Below are positions 11,439-19,029 of a stretch of DNA of 50,697 bases, piece by piece. The notes under the pieces were generated by a model. That model made no database searches and was not told the DNA's origin. It saw nothing but the letters and a program-made list of their open reading frames with translations. The position numbers and the translations under genes were made by a program. Positions within the stretch are counted from its first letter, which is position 1. Each line of letters starts with the position of its first letter. Source of the stretch: Planctomycetota bacterium (GTDB taxonomy: Bacteria; Planctomycetota; UBA8742; UBA2392); NCBI GenBank assembly GCA_025993795.1, contig JAMQHL010000071.1, forward strand, positions 1 through 50,697. Reading direction: 5' to 3'.

Positions 11439-12356
11439 CTAACGCAGCCCGCGGCGCCGGCAGTAGTTCGCTTCGATTGCTGCGATCTCATCGCTGCCCA
11501 GCCCCAGACCGGCCGCTACCTGCTGCAACGAATGACGGTCCAGGTCGCTGAACGACCCTTCGGCAAGACACCCGGCGATGATTGTCTCCACCAGCTTCTC
11601 CGCCGCAGCCAGCTTCATCGCCGATTCCTTGGCGCTGCCGATGCCCAGCAACGCTGCGTAGTGCGTTAGCTTATGTTTCTCGCGGCTGGAAAGGTCCCGG
11701 TCAGACATGGCAATGGCGTAGGCCAGCATCAGGATTGCCTCGGGCGCGTTGTCTGACACTCGCTCAAGCTCGGCCTTGGTCAGTTCAGGCATGGCCAGAA
11801 TCGCGTTCAGGTCCTGCGTTTCGTCCTGGACGAAGCTTTGCAGCAACTCGCGCTCGCCGGGTTGCATCTCGCCGTCGGCACGTCCGACTTCGGCCATGAG
11901 GCGCAGCGCCACCTGGCGGTCCCAGGCACGGGCCAGCGGTTTCTGCATGAGACGCCGGTCGAACTCCGTCAGCAGCTCAATGGCCATCTCGGCATCTATA
12001 TACGCGTTGTGCTGCTCGCTCCAGCTGAACTGGTGGGATACCGCATTGAATGCCTCCAGAATCGCCGCTTCAATTTCCGGCGAGTCGGCGCGCGGCGCGC
12101 GTGACTTCTTGCCGCTGGTCGGCAGTTCAACAGGTACAAAGATTTCCTTCAGCTGGGTCTGCAACCCGATCTTGCCGGTCCGCCGCAGTTCGCGTGGAGC
12201 CGCCGGCTGCGGCGGAACGCTGGCAGGGCGGACGGGGGCGATTGCGTGAACGATGCGGCCGCTCAGCGGGCATACAAACGACACCATCAACGTGGAACCG
12301 ATCAAGTGGTGTTCAGTGAAGTTCTTGCGCAGGCGGTGCAGGGTAATGTCTGGCAT
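11439..12356 (-). CDS. TerB-like domain protein of unknown function
   Basis: 305 residues from ATG 12356; a GTG at 12401 would add 15. Two helical repeats carry the TerB-type pattern: VGRADGEMQPGERELLQ near 180, and AIAMSDRDLSSREKHKL with an EKLVETIIAGCLAEGSF block later. These acidic helix-hairpin modules are thought to bind metal or proteins. The N-terminal ~100 residues look unstructured (Pro/Arg-rich). It lies 62 bases downstream of miaB on the same strand and may be cotranscribed. Neither start has a clear ribosome-binding site. No other tellurite-resistance genes are seen. Confidence 0.65.
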   Translation of the reverse strand: MPDITLHRLRKNFTEHHLIGSTLMVSFVCPLSGRIVHAIAPVRPASVPPQPAAPRELRRTGKIGLQTQLKEIFVPVELPTSGKKSRAPRADSPEIEAAILEAFNAVSHQFSWSEQHNAYIDAEMAIELLTEFDRRLMQKPLARAWDRQVALRLMAEVGRADGEMQPGERELLQSFVQDETQDLNAILAMPELTKAELERVSDNAPEAILMLAYAIAMSDRDLSSREKHKLTHYAALLGIGSAKESAMKLAAAEKLVETIIAGCLAEGSFSDLDRHSLQQVAAGLGLGSDEIAAIEANYCRRRGLR

Positions 12357-12418
12357 CGTTCGCTTTTTGTCGTTCGAATCCGTGGCGCAAGCTTCGGCCA
12401 CGCAGAATACAGGGGGTC

Positions 12419-13768
12419 CTAGACCAGTGTGCCGTAGAGTGCGGCGTCAGTCGCCCGGTCGATTCGCACCTTATAACATTTGCCGGCGAGGTCGCGGCCG
12501 GATTCAACGATCACCACCTGGTGCTGCGGGCTGCGGCCTTCCTGCCGGCCGGGGTTGCGCTTGCTGGCCCCTTCGCCGAATACCTCGAACACTTTGCCGA
12601 CTTTCTTGAGGTTCTCTTCGGTTGACCACTGGCGCTGCAGATTGATCAGGTGATTGATGCGGCGCTTCTTTACGTCCAGGGGCACGTCATCTTTCAGCCC
12701 AGCGTCCTTGGCGGGCGTGAAGTCGCGTTCGCTGTACATGAAGATGAAACTTGCCTGGTAGCGCGTCTTCTCATGCAGTTCAACGGTTCGCTCGAAGTCC
12801 TCTTCGGTCTCACCGCAGAAGCCGACAATCGTGTCGCCCGCCAGGCCCATTTCAGGCACGGCATCTCGCGCAGCAGCCACCAGCTCAAGATAGCGTTCGT
12901 GCGTGTAGCCGCGGCGCATGCGCTTGAGTACTTCATTGCTGCCGCTCTGCGCCGGGAAGTGCAGGTACGGCATCAGGTTCGGCAGGTCCTTGAACGCCTG
13001 GAAAAGCTCGGGCCGCAGGTCACTGGGATGGCTTGTCACGAAGCGCAGCCGCTTCAGGCCCTGCACATCCGCGACGGCATACAGCAACTCGGCCAGGGTG
13101 CGGCGGCGCGGGCGCAGTCGCTTGCCGTAACTGTCGATGTTCTGGCCAAGCAGTGTGATTTCCTGGGTGCCCTCGCCGACCAGGATGCGGCATTCCTCGA
13201 CAATTTCCTCAAGGTCCCGCGATTGCTCCATGCCGCGCGTGTTTGGCACCACACAGTACGTGCAGTGATGGTCGCAACCGCGCATGACTGCCACATAACT
13301 GCTTTGGGGCGTTGCGCGGGCCCTGAGGCGCTTTTCAGTCTGCACGTGCTCATCGCGGCCAACGGCAAGGATACGCTTGCCGGTTGCCCTCACCTGCCGC
13401 ACGTAGCCATCCACGCGCGTGAAGTGCGCGGTGCCGGCGACGATATCAACATAGGGCGCGCGCCTGAAAATCAGCTCGCCTTCTTTCTGTGCCATGCAAC
13501 CCAGCACACCGATGATCAGGTCCGGGTTGACGCGCTTCAGCGCCTTCATGCGGCCCAGCCACGAATAGGCCTTTTCTTCGGCCTTCTCGCGCACGCTGCA
13601 TGTGTTGACCAGCAGCACGTCTGCCTCGGCAGCCGACTCAACCGGGCGAATGCCGTCTTCATCCAGCGCCGCCAGAGCAAGCTCGGAATCAAGCTCGTTC
13701 ATCTGGCAGCCAATGGTGTACATGAAGGCTTTGCCCGTTGCGGTTGCTGTTGTCGGCAGGTCGGCCAT
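12419..13768 (-). CDS. miaB: tRNA-2-methylthio-N6-dimethylallyladenosine synthase MiaB
   Basis: 449 residues. The N-terminal UPF0004 domain holds three cluster ligands, Cys21 (TIGCQMNELDSE), Cys57 (NTCSVREKAEEK) and Cys91 (LGCMAQ). The radical-SAM triad CDHHCTYC is at 165/169/172, and a TRAM domain closes the protein. MNELDSE and NTCSVREKA are characteristic of MiaB rather than RimO or MtaB. It methylthiolates i6A37 of tRNAs reading UNN codons, using two 4Fe-4S clusters. Confidence 0.96.
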   Translation of the reverse strand: MADLPTTATATGKAFMYTIGCQMNELDSELALAALDEDGIRPVESAAEADVLLVNTCSVREKAEEKAYSWLGRMKALKRVNPDLIIGVLGCMAQKEGELIFRRAPYVDIVAGTAHFTRVDGYVRQVRATGKRILAVGRDEHVQTEKRLRARATPQSSYVAVMRGCDHHCTYCVVPNTRGMEQSRDLEEIVEECRILVGEGTQEITLLGQNIDSYGKRLRPRRRTLAELLYAVADVQGLKRLRFVTSHPSDLRPELFQAFKDLPNLMPYLHFPAQSGSNEVLKRMRRGYTHERYLELVAAARDAVPEMGLAGDTIVGFCGETEEDFERTVELHEKTRYQASFIFMYSERDFTPAKDAGLKDDVPLDVKKRRINHLINLQRQWSTEENLKKVGKVFEVFGEGASKRNPGRQEGRSPQHQVVIVESGRDLAGKCYKVRIDRATDAALYGTLV

Positions 13769-13811
13769 GGCGGCAAGGGTAGCGCCGGGCAGCGCCCCTC
13801 ACAATCAGGGG

Positions 13812-13832
13812 CCGAACGCCGAACGCGAACAC
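13812..13832. repeat. Short heptamer array CCGAACG x2 plus CGAACAC
   Basis: Two perfect 7-base units and one variant lie in the divergent spacer between miaB and the membrane protein at 13960. Same 7-base periodicity as the gcv-junction arrays, but short; chance cannot be excluded for this one alone. Confidence 0.35.
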
Positions 13833-13959
13833 CCACGGTTCCAAACACAGGCACGAAGTGTAGGCGCCTGGTTGTCCTTGAGCGGTAGACTCTCATGTAT
13901 GTGGTGCCGGTCACTTGCTAGACTGGCGCGCCACGGTCGGCCCTGCACAAGGATTTGCA

Positions 13960-14793
13960 ATGACTGAACCCAGAATGCCCGAATCTTCCCGCAACCTGCC
14001 TCGCGGCCAGGGCTACCCGCCGCCATCGGGCACTCCGCCCCACCGACAGGACGCCTATCCCGGCAACAACTATGCCCCGCCGCCGGGCTACCCAGGGCCG
14101 AACCCGCAGCAGCCCTACCAGGCGCCGCCGGGCATGTACCCGGTCAGGCCCGCCAAGCCGGCCAGCGGCAAAGCCATCGCCGCGCTTGTGATCGGCGGCG
14201 TGTGCGTGTTCTTCTGGCCCGTCGCGATTCTGGCCGGCCCCGTTGGCTTCTGGTTTGGAATGCGCGGCATGAAGGAAAGCAAGCAGCCAAACGGCCGCTT
14301 TTCGGGTTGGGGGCTGGGCCTGGCGGGCGCGATCATGAGCGCCGTGATGTTTGTGATGTGCGTTGGCATCGGCATCATGTTCGTTGGACTGTTCGCCTTT
14401 GCCGGCAGCGAAATGAAACACGAGCGAGCGCGCCAGCAGGAAGCCCGCGCACAGGATCGCAAGGCAGACAACGCCCAGATCGACCTGTACATGATTGAAG
14501 AGCGCCTGTATCGCTACTACATCGACAACAACCGCTCGCTCAGTCCCGGCGGCCCGGTGGTGAAAGATGGCGAGCACGACGGCCTGTACCCGGATGACCA
14601 CCCCAAGGTAGAGGGCGAACTCAAGCTCACCGACTTGGTGCGTGACCAGGACCTTCACGGCAAAATGGTCGAGTACAGCCTGCAACTCAAGGGTGACAAG
14701 CGTGCCATCATCAAGGCCCGGGTCAGCGGCACCGAGCTGACTGTGGACTACAACATGACTCGCGATACCCGTATCAAGAACTCGTCGGACTAG
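13960..14793 (+). CDS. Membrane protein with proline-rich N-terminus, DUF4190-like; first of a tandem pair
   Basis: 277 residues. Residues 1-65 are a Pro/Gly/Tyr/Gln-rich low-complexity tail (YPPPSG, YAPPPGYPG, YQAPPGMYP), presumably cytoplasmic. PASGKAIAALVIGG begins two membrane segments separated by a loop with GxRGMKESKQ, the DUF4190-type layout. The C-terminal ~120 residues carry a helix (LYMIEERLYRYYIDNN), SLSPGGPV and GELKLTDLVRD, resembling pilin-like soluble domains. The next gene repeats this architecture and starts 3 bases later, so they form one operon born from a duplication. Function unknown. Confidence 0.75.
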   Translation: MTEPRMPESSRNLPRGQGYPPPSGTPPHRQDAYPGNNYAPPPGYPGPNPQQPYQAPPGMYPVRPAKPASGKAIAALVIGGVCVFFWPVAILAGPVGFWFGMRGMKESKQPNGRFSGWGLGLAGAIMSAVMFVMCVGIGIMFVGLFAFAGSEMKHERARQQEARAQDRKADNAQIDLYMIEERLYRYYIDNNRSLSPGGPVVKDGEHDGLYPDDHPKVEGELKLTDLVRDQDLHGKMVEYSLQLKGDKRAIIKARVSGTELTVDYNMTRDTRIKNSSD

Positions 14794-14796
14794 CAC

Positions 14797-15537
14797 ATGC
14801 AGCCGCAGCAATACGGCCCCCCACCCTATGGCCCGCCCGGCATGGCGCCGCCGCCGCCCTTTGCGGACTTTCAACCGCCAAGGCCGGCCAGCGGCAAAGC
14901 CATCGCCTCGCTGATCTGCGGCGTGGCCGGCCTGCTGGTGTGCGTAGTCATTTCGCTGATCGGTGTTGTGCTGGGCATAATCGGGATTACGGAAACCGGG
15001 CGTGAGGGCACGCGCAGCGGGCGCGGCCTGGCGATTGCCGGCACTGTGGTTTCGTCGCTATCCGTGGTCGGGAGCATCGCAATCCTGGCGCTGCTATTGG
15101 GGTTTGGCAGAGTCGCCGAACAGGAACAGGAGCAACGCCGGGCTGAAAACCTGGACCAGGACATCGCCCTGGTCATTGGGCGCGTGCAGCAGTACTACCA
15201 AGCCAACAACGAATCACTGGGGCCGGGCGGGCCGGTGCTGGCCGAGGCTCAGCCCAAGCCCGCAGAACCAAAGCGCGGCCGCGATGATCGTGGCGAGCGC
15301 GTGATCCCCAATGTGCGCGACGGCAAGGTGCAGGGCGAGCTGTCAATCCGCCACCTCGTGCGCACCGGTGAGTTGAGCTATTCAGGCAACCTCGACCGCT
15401 GGGAACTGGTCGTTACGGACCACCACAAGGCCACGATCCGCGCCAGGGATTGGAACGGTGGCGTGCTGCGCGAAGTGAACATCACGGACGCCGCCACAGG
15501 CGCCCACTTCGAGTCCCGTGGCACCAGCGCACGCTAG
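14797..15537 (+). CDS. Membrane protein with proline-rich N-terminus, DUF4190-like; second of a tandem pair
   Basis: 246 residues. It repeats the layout of its neighbour: a shorter Pro/Tyr-rich tail (YGPPPYGPPG), PASGKAIASLICG, two membrane segments, then RVQQYYQANNESLGPGGPV and GELSIRHLVRTGELS. The matching NN-x-SL-x-PGGPV motif and the GEL-x5-LVR block show common ancestry. The extracytoplasmic end is more divergent, with an extra charged stretch (KPAEPKRGRDDRGERV). Confidence 0.75.
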   Translation: MQPQQYGPPPYGPPGMAPPPPFADFQPPRPASGKAIASLICGVAGLLVCVVISLIGVVLGIIGITETGREGTRSGRGLAIAGTVVSSLSVVGSIAILALLLGFGRVAEQEQEQRRAENLDQDIALVIGRVQQYYQANNESLGPGGPVLAEAQPKPAEPKRGRDDRGERVIPNVRDGKVQGELSIRHLVRTGELSYSGNLDRWELVVTDHHKATIRARDWNGGVLREVNITDAATGAHFESRGTSAR

Positions 15538-15628
15538 GCCGGTCAACATTTCCCTGACAGAGTTGTATGCGGCCCGCAAAAGCGCTACGTTCGGCGTGTT
15601 GACGGCATTTCAACCATGAGGACGAGAC

Positions 15629-16273
15629 ATGAAGTTTTTCATCGACACGGCAGATATCGCGGAAATCAAAGAGGCTCACGCGCTGGGCATCCTGGACGGC
15701 GTCACCACTAACCCGTCCCTGATCAAGAAGTCCGGACGACCGTTCAAGGAAGTTGCCAAAGAGATCTGCGACCTCGTGGACGGGCCCGTCAGCCTTGAAG
15801 TCACCGACATCGACTGCGAAGGCATGCTCAAAGAAGCCGCCGAGCTTGCCCAGTACGGCGACAACGTCGTCATCAAGCTGCCGTTGATCCCCGAAGGCCT
15901 GAAGGCCTGTAAGCGCCTGACCGAGCAGGGCGTGAAAACCAACGTAACGCTGTGCTTCAGTCCCGTGCAGGCCCTGCTGGCTGCCAAGGCCGGCGCCAGT
16001 TACATCAGCCCATTTGTCGGGCGCCTGGATGACATTGGCCAGAACGGCATGGAGATCATCCCGCAGATTCGGCAGATCTATGACAACTACGGGTTCGAGA
16101 CAGAAGTGCTGGTGGCCAGCATTCGCAACCCGATCCACGTGCTGGATGCGGCGCTGGCGGGTGCCGACGTATCGACCATCCCGTTCAGCGTGTTCAAGCA
16201 ACTGGTGCACCACCCGTTGACCGACAAGGGCCTGGCCCAGTTCCTGAAAGACTGGAAAGAAGTAAAGGCGTAG
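15629..16273 (+). CDS. tal: Transaldolase (short, fructose-6-phosphate-aldolase-like form)
   Basis: 214 residues, the length of the short transaldolase/FSA subfamily. [29 protein letters not shown], the Schiff-base lysine in VVIKLPL (near residue 83) and [24 protein letters not shown] (quoted in part as ASIRNP and DVSTIPF) are family signatures. It transfers dihydroxyacetone units between sedoheptulose-7-P and glyceraldehyde-3-P in the pentose phosphate pathway. GAGGA lies 7 bases before the ATG. Fructose-6-phosphate aldolase activity is the main alternative. Confidence 0.93.
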   Translation: MKFFIDTADIAEIKEAHALGILDGVTTNPSLIKKSGRPFKEVAKEICDLVDGPVSLEVTDIDCEGMLKEAAELAQYGDNVVIKLPLIPEGLKACKRLTEQGVKTNVTLCFSPVQALLAAKAGASYISPFVGRLDDIGQNGMEIIPQIRQIYDNYGFETEVLVASIRNPIHVLDAALAGADVSTIPFSVFKQLVHHPLTDKGLAQFLKDWKEVKA

Positions 16274-16282
16274 GACCGGAAA

Positions 16283-16975
16283 TTACTCAAACAGCGCACT
16301 GCCGATGCGCACGTGGGTGGCGCCTTCTTCGATGGCAACTTCGAAGTCGCCGCTCATGCCCATGCTCAAGCGGTCCGCGCCCGCTGGCATGTGGCCGCCT
16401 TCACGCAGGTCCCGCGACAGGGCCGCCAGCGCCTTGAAGTACGGGCGGGCAGATTCTGCGTTGTCGCTATAGGGCGCCATGCACATAAGGCCCAGCACAT
16501 GCAGTCTCGGTATCTTCGTAATCTCCGCCATTGCCTCGGCCGCGGCCGCGACCTCGAATCCGTGCTTCTGCTCTTCCCCTGCGACATTGAACTCGACGAA
16601 GACGCCGATGTCGCGGCCCAACCCGGCTGCCTGTGTGCCGATCTCGTGCGCTAGCGCCAGCGAGTCCACGCTGTGAATGACGTCAAAGCGCGAGAGCACC
16701 CGCTTGACCTTGTTGCGTTGCAGCGGGCCAATGAAATGCAGCATCGGGCGCCTTTTCACGTTCAGGCCCGGCACCATGGGCAGCTTCTCGGTGGCAACCT
16801 GCTGGCGGTTTTCGGCGATGTGGCGCACGCCGGCTTCAATCAGCGCCTGGATCGTGGCGGCGTCCACGTTCTTGGTGACGGCAATGAGTACGACTGATGT
16901 GGGGGCCCGACTGGCGCGCAGGCAGGCGTTGGCAATGCGCGCGCGCACCCTTTTCAGGTTGGCTTTGAGGTCCAT
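16283..16975 (-). CDS. yggS: YggS/PROSC-family PLP homeostasis protein
   Basis: 230 residues, family length. The PLP lysine lies in LIAVTKNV (near residue 35). GVRHIAENR, HFIGPLQRNK, LGLMCMAP, LSMGMSGDFEVAIEEG and VRIGSALF are the conserved fold-type III barrel blocks. The family binds pyridoxal phosphate without a known reaction and buffers vitamin B6. It diverges from pyrB and converges with transaldolase, 9 bases apart. Confidence 0.95.
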   Translation of the reverse strand: MDLKANLKRVRARIANACLRASRAPTSVVLIAVTKNVDAATIQALIEAGVRHIAENRQQVATEKLPMVPGLNVKRRPMLHFIGPLQRNKVKRVLSRFDVIHSVDSLALAHEIGTQAAGLGRDIGVFVEFNVAGEEQKHGFEVAAAAEAMAEITKIPRLHVLGLMCMAPYSDNAESARPYFKALAALSRDLREGGHMPAGADRLSMGMSGDFEVAIEEGATHVRIGSALFE

Positions 16976-17061
16976 GGGCAGAGTCTAATCGTGGCGCGCG
17001 CGAACTACAGGCCTGACGTTCAGGCCGCAAGCAGCGATGCCGAGGCCCGGAGAATCTCTGA

Positions 17062-17089
17062 TTGCATGTAATCGTGAAGGTTCTATAAA
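17062..17089 (+). promoter_or_regulatory. Sigma-70-type promoter for the pyrB leader
   Basis: TTGCAT (17062-17067) and TATAAA (17084-17089) are separated by 16 bases, a good match to the -35/-10 consensus. Transcription would start near 17096, about 27 bases before the leader ATG. It lies in the divergent yggS-pyrB spacer. Confidence 0.6.
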
Positions 17090-17122
17090 CCTTGCCGGCG
17101 CGGCAACCGCGCTGGAGGCACG

Positions 17123-17215
17123 ATGAAGCGATGTGAGGGCCAGAATTGCCACAGCGACGCCGACAGCGTCGCTGATTTTGTAAGTGGTCCGCGCGAACGG
17201 GGGCACCATGCCTGA
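17123..17215 (+). CDS. Candidate pyrB leader peptide (PyrL-like)
   Basis: A 30-codon ORF starting MKRCEGQNCHSD, with GGAGG (17114-17118) four bases before its ATG, a stronger ribosome-binding site than pyrB's own. It spans the hairpin at 17152-17174 and its TGA (17213-17215) overlaps the pyrB ATG (17208). E. coli pyrBI has the same layout: a leader ORF (pyrL) translated through an intrinsic attenuator so that the following ribosome prevents termination when UTP is low. The parallel is inference; the geometry is seen. Confidence 0.55.
   Translation: MKRCEGQNCHSDADSVADFVSGPRERGHHA
17152..17181 (+). terminator. Terminator-like attenuator hairpin before pyrB
   Basis: A perfect 9-bp stem (CAGCGACGC / GCGTCGCTG) with a 5-base loop is followed by ATTTTGT. 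It sits inside the leader ORF, 27 bases upstream of pyrB, where termination would block the operon. The U tract is short, so efficiency is uncertain. Confidence 0.5.
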
Positions 17216-18161
17216 CACCGCCGCCCGGGTCTGGACCCGCAAAGACCTGCTTGGCCTTGAAGAACTCTCAAGCCGGGAAATCCTGCACCTGCTGGATACA
17301 GCCCGCGCCTTCCAGGAAATCAGCACGCGCAGCATCAAGAAGGCGCCGGCGCTTCGCGGCAAAGTCGTGCTGAATCTGTTCTTTGAACCCAGCACGCGCA
17401 CCAAAGCCAGCTTCAGCCTGGCGGCGCAGCGCCTGTCTGCCGACCTGGTGGATGTGGTCAAGGAAGCCAGCAGCGCGGTCAAGGGCGAGAGCCTGGTCGA
17501 TACCGGCCGCAACCTGGAAGCCATGGGCGTTGACATCGTGATCATCCGCCACCAGCAGGCAGGCGCGCCAGCGCTGCTTGCCCGCAACCTGGATGCGTGC
17601 GTGATCAATGCCGGCGACGGCACCCATGAGCACCCGACCCAGGGCCTGCTGGATATCTTCACGATGCGCGAAAAGCTCGGCGACCTGCGCGGCAAGAAGA
17701 TCGCGCTGGTCGGCGACATCACCCACAGTCGCGTCGCGCGCAGCAACATCTGGGGATTGCAGAAGCTGGGCGCCGAAGTCGGGCTGGTCGGGCCCAAGAC
17801 GCTGATCCCGGGCGCATTCAAAGAACTTGGCGTGGCGATTCACTATCACCTCGACGAAGTGATTGACCACTATGACGTGTTCAACATCTTGCGCATCCAG
17901 ACCGAACGCCAGCAGAAGGGCATGTTCCCCAGTGTGCGCGAGTACCACTATCTGTACGGCATTGACCAGACGCGCGTGAACCGCATGAAACCGGGCGTGC
18001 TGATCATGCACCCGGGCCCGATCAACCGCGGCGTCGAGATCAGCCAGGAAGTCGCCGACGGCAAGCACTCTGTGATCCTGCGGCAGGTCACCAACGGGCT
18101 GGCGGTGCGCATGGCAGCACTGGTGCTGACACAATCCGCAAAGGAAGCCCATGGCGGATGA
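17208..18161 (+). CDS. pyrB: Aspartate carbamoyltransferase catalytic subunit
   Basis: 317 residues from ATG 17208; a GTG at 17184 is the alternative. Carbamoyl-phosphate motif FFEPSTRTKASF, HPTQGLLD, and the aspartate-loop HPGPINRGVEI are intact. It makes N-carbamoyl-aspartate, the committed step of pyrimidine synthesis. No pyrI regulatory subunit is present. The length and the downstream dihydroorotase-like gene point to a class with non-catalytic DHOase partners. Its stop overlaps the next gene by 11 bases. Expression is probably coupled to the leader ORF that overlaps its start. Confidence 0.97.
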   Translation: MPDTAARVWTRKDLLGLEELSSREILHLLDTARAFQEISTRSIKKAPALRGKVVLNLFFEPSTRTKASFSLAAQRLSADLVDVVKEASSAVKGESLVDTGRNLEAMGVDIVIIRHQQAGAPALLARNLDACVINAGDGTHEHPTQGLLDIFTMREKLGDLRGKKIALVGDITHSRVARSNIWGLQKLGAEVGLVGPKTLIPGAFKELGVAIHYHLDEVIDHYDVFNILRIQTERQQKGMFPSVREYHYLYGIDQTRVNRMKPGVLIMHPGPINRGVEISQEVADGKHSVILRQVTNGLAVRMAALVLTQSAKEAHGG

Positions 18162-19029
18162 CGGTGCCCCGATGCAGCAACCCCTTGGCCTGCGCCTTAC
18201 GAGCCTTGCGTGCGCGCTGGCGGTGGTTGCGCTGGTCGGCATTCGCGCACTCAACGGCGCCAACGTGTTCCCGGCCGTGCCCAAAGATGCAACGCTGGCG
18301 CCGCGCCTTGCCACGGAACGTGACGACGTGCGCGAAGTGAGAATTCCCACCAGCGACGGCCTTGAACTCTACGGCTGGGTGCAGGGCGCCGACGGCGCGC
18401 GGCGCAAGATCATTCAGTTCATGGGCAACGCCGAGTACGTGGGCCCGTCTGCGGCGCTGTATGCGCAGACGGCGGCGCAACTCAACGCCCAGTTCCTGCT
18501 GTTCGACTATCGCGGGTTTGCCAACTCGGCGGGCAAACCCACCGAACACGGTCTGTACATAGACGCCGACGCCGCCTGGACCTTTGCGACCGGCGCCCTT
18601 GGCTGGAAGCCTCGCCAGATCACACTGTGGGGCCGCAGCCTTGGGGGCGGGCCGGCAATCTGGCTGGCTGCCCGCCAGCTCAATGCCGATGCAGCACCGG
18701 CTGCGCTGATTCTTGAGGCGCCGTTTGCCAGCATCCCGGCGATGGCCCAAGAGATGATGCCGTGGCTGATCAAGCCGGAATGGCTGTGCTACAGCCTGTT
18801 TGACAACATCGGGCGCGCGCCGGCCTTGAAGCTGCCGGTGTTCCAGTTTCATGGCAAGCACGACGAGATCATTCCCTTTGAGCAGGGCAAGCGGCTGCAC
18901 GATGCGTTGCCGGGGCCCAAGCGCTGGCTGGCGCTGGATTGCGGGCACAACAGCATCTGGGATGACTCAGCGCGTGCGGGCAGCCTTCGGGCTGCGATGG
19001 CGGAGTTTCTGTCGGAGCACGGGGCATGA
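18151..19029 (+). CDS. Alpha/beta hydrolase with N-terminal membrane anchor
   Basis: 292 residues. Residues 10-35 are a hydrophobic anchor. The hydrolase fold shows the nucleophile elbow GRSLGG, an acid in HGKHDEIIP and a histidine in DCGHNSIWD, the full catalytic triad. FDYRGFANSAGKPTE and YIDADAAW match the YjfP/BEM46-like serine-hydrolase group. It is embedded in the pyrB operon (11-base overlap with pyrB, 4-base overlap with the DHOase-like gene), yet has no known pyrimidine role. The membrane topology suggests the active domain faces the periplasm. Confidence 0.85.
   Translation: MADDGAPMQQPLGLRLTSLACALAVVALVGIRALNGANVFPAVPKDATLAPRLATERDDVREVRIPTSDGLELYGWVQGADGARRKIIQFMGNAEYVGPSAALYAQTAAQLNAQFLLFDYRGFANSAGKPTEHGLYIDADAAWTFATGALGWKPRQITLWGRSLGGGPAIWLAARQLNADAAPAALILEAPFASIPAMAQEMMPWLIKPEWLCYSLFDNIGRAPALKLPVFQFHGKHDEIIPFEQGKRLHDALPGPKRWLALDCGHNSIWDDSARAGSLRAAMAEFLSEHGA

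Noticed and set aside
17184..17207. Upstream GTG start for pyrB
   Set aside because: It has no ribosome-binding site and adds residues outside the family alignment; ATG 17208 fits overlap with the leader stop codon.
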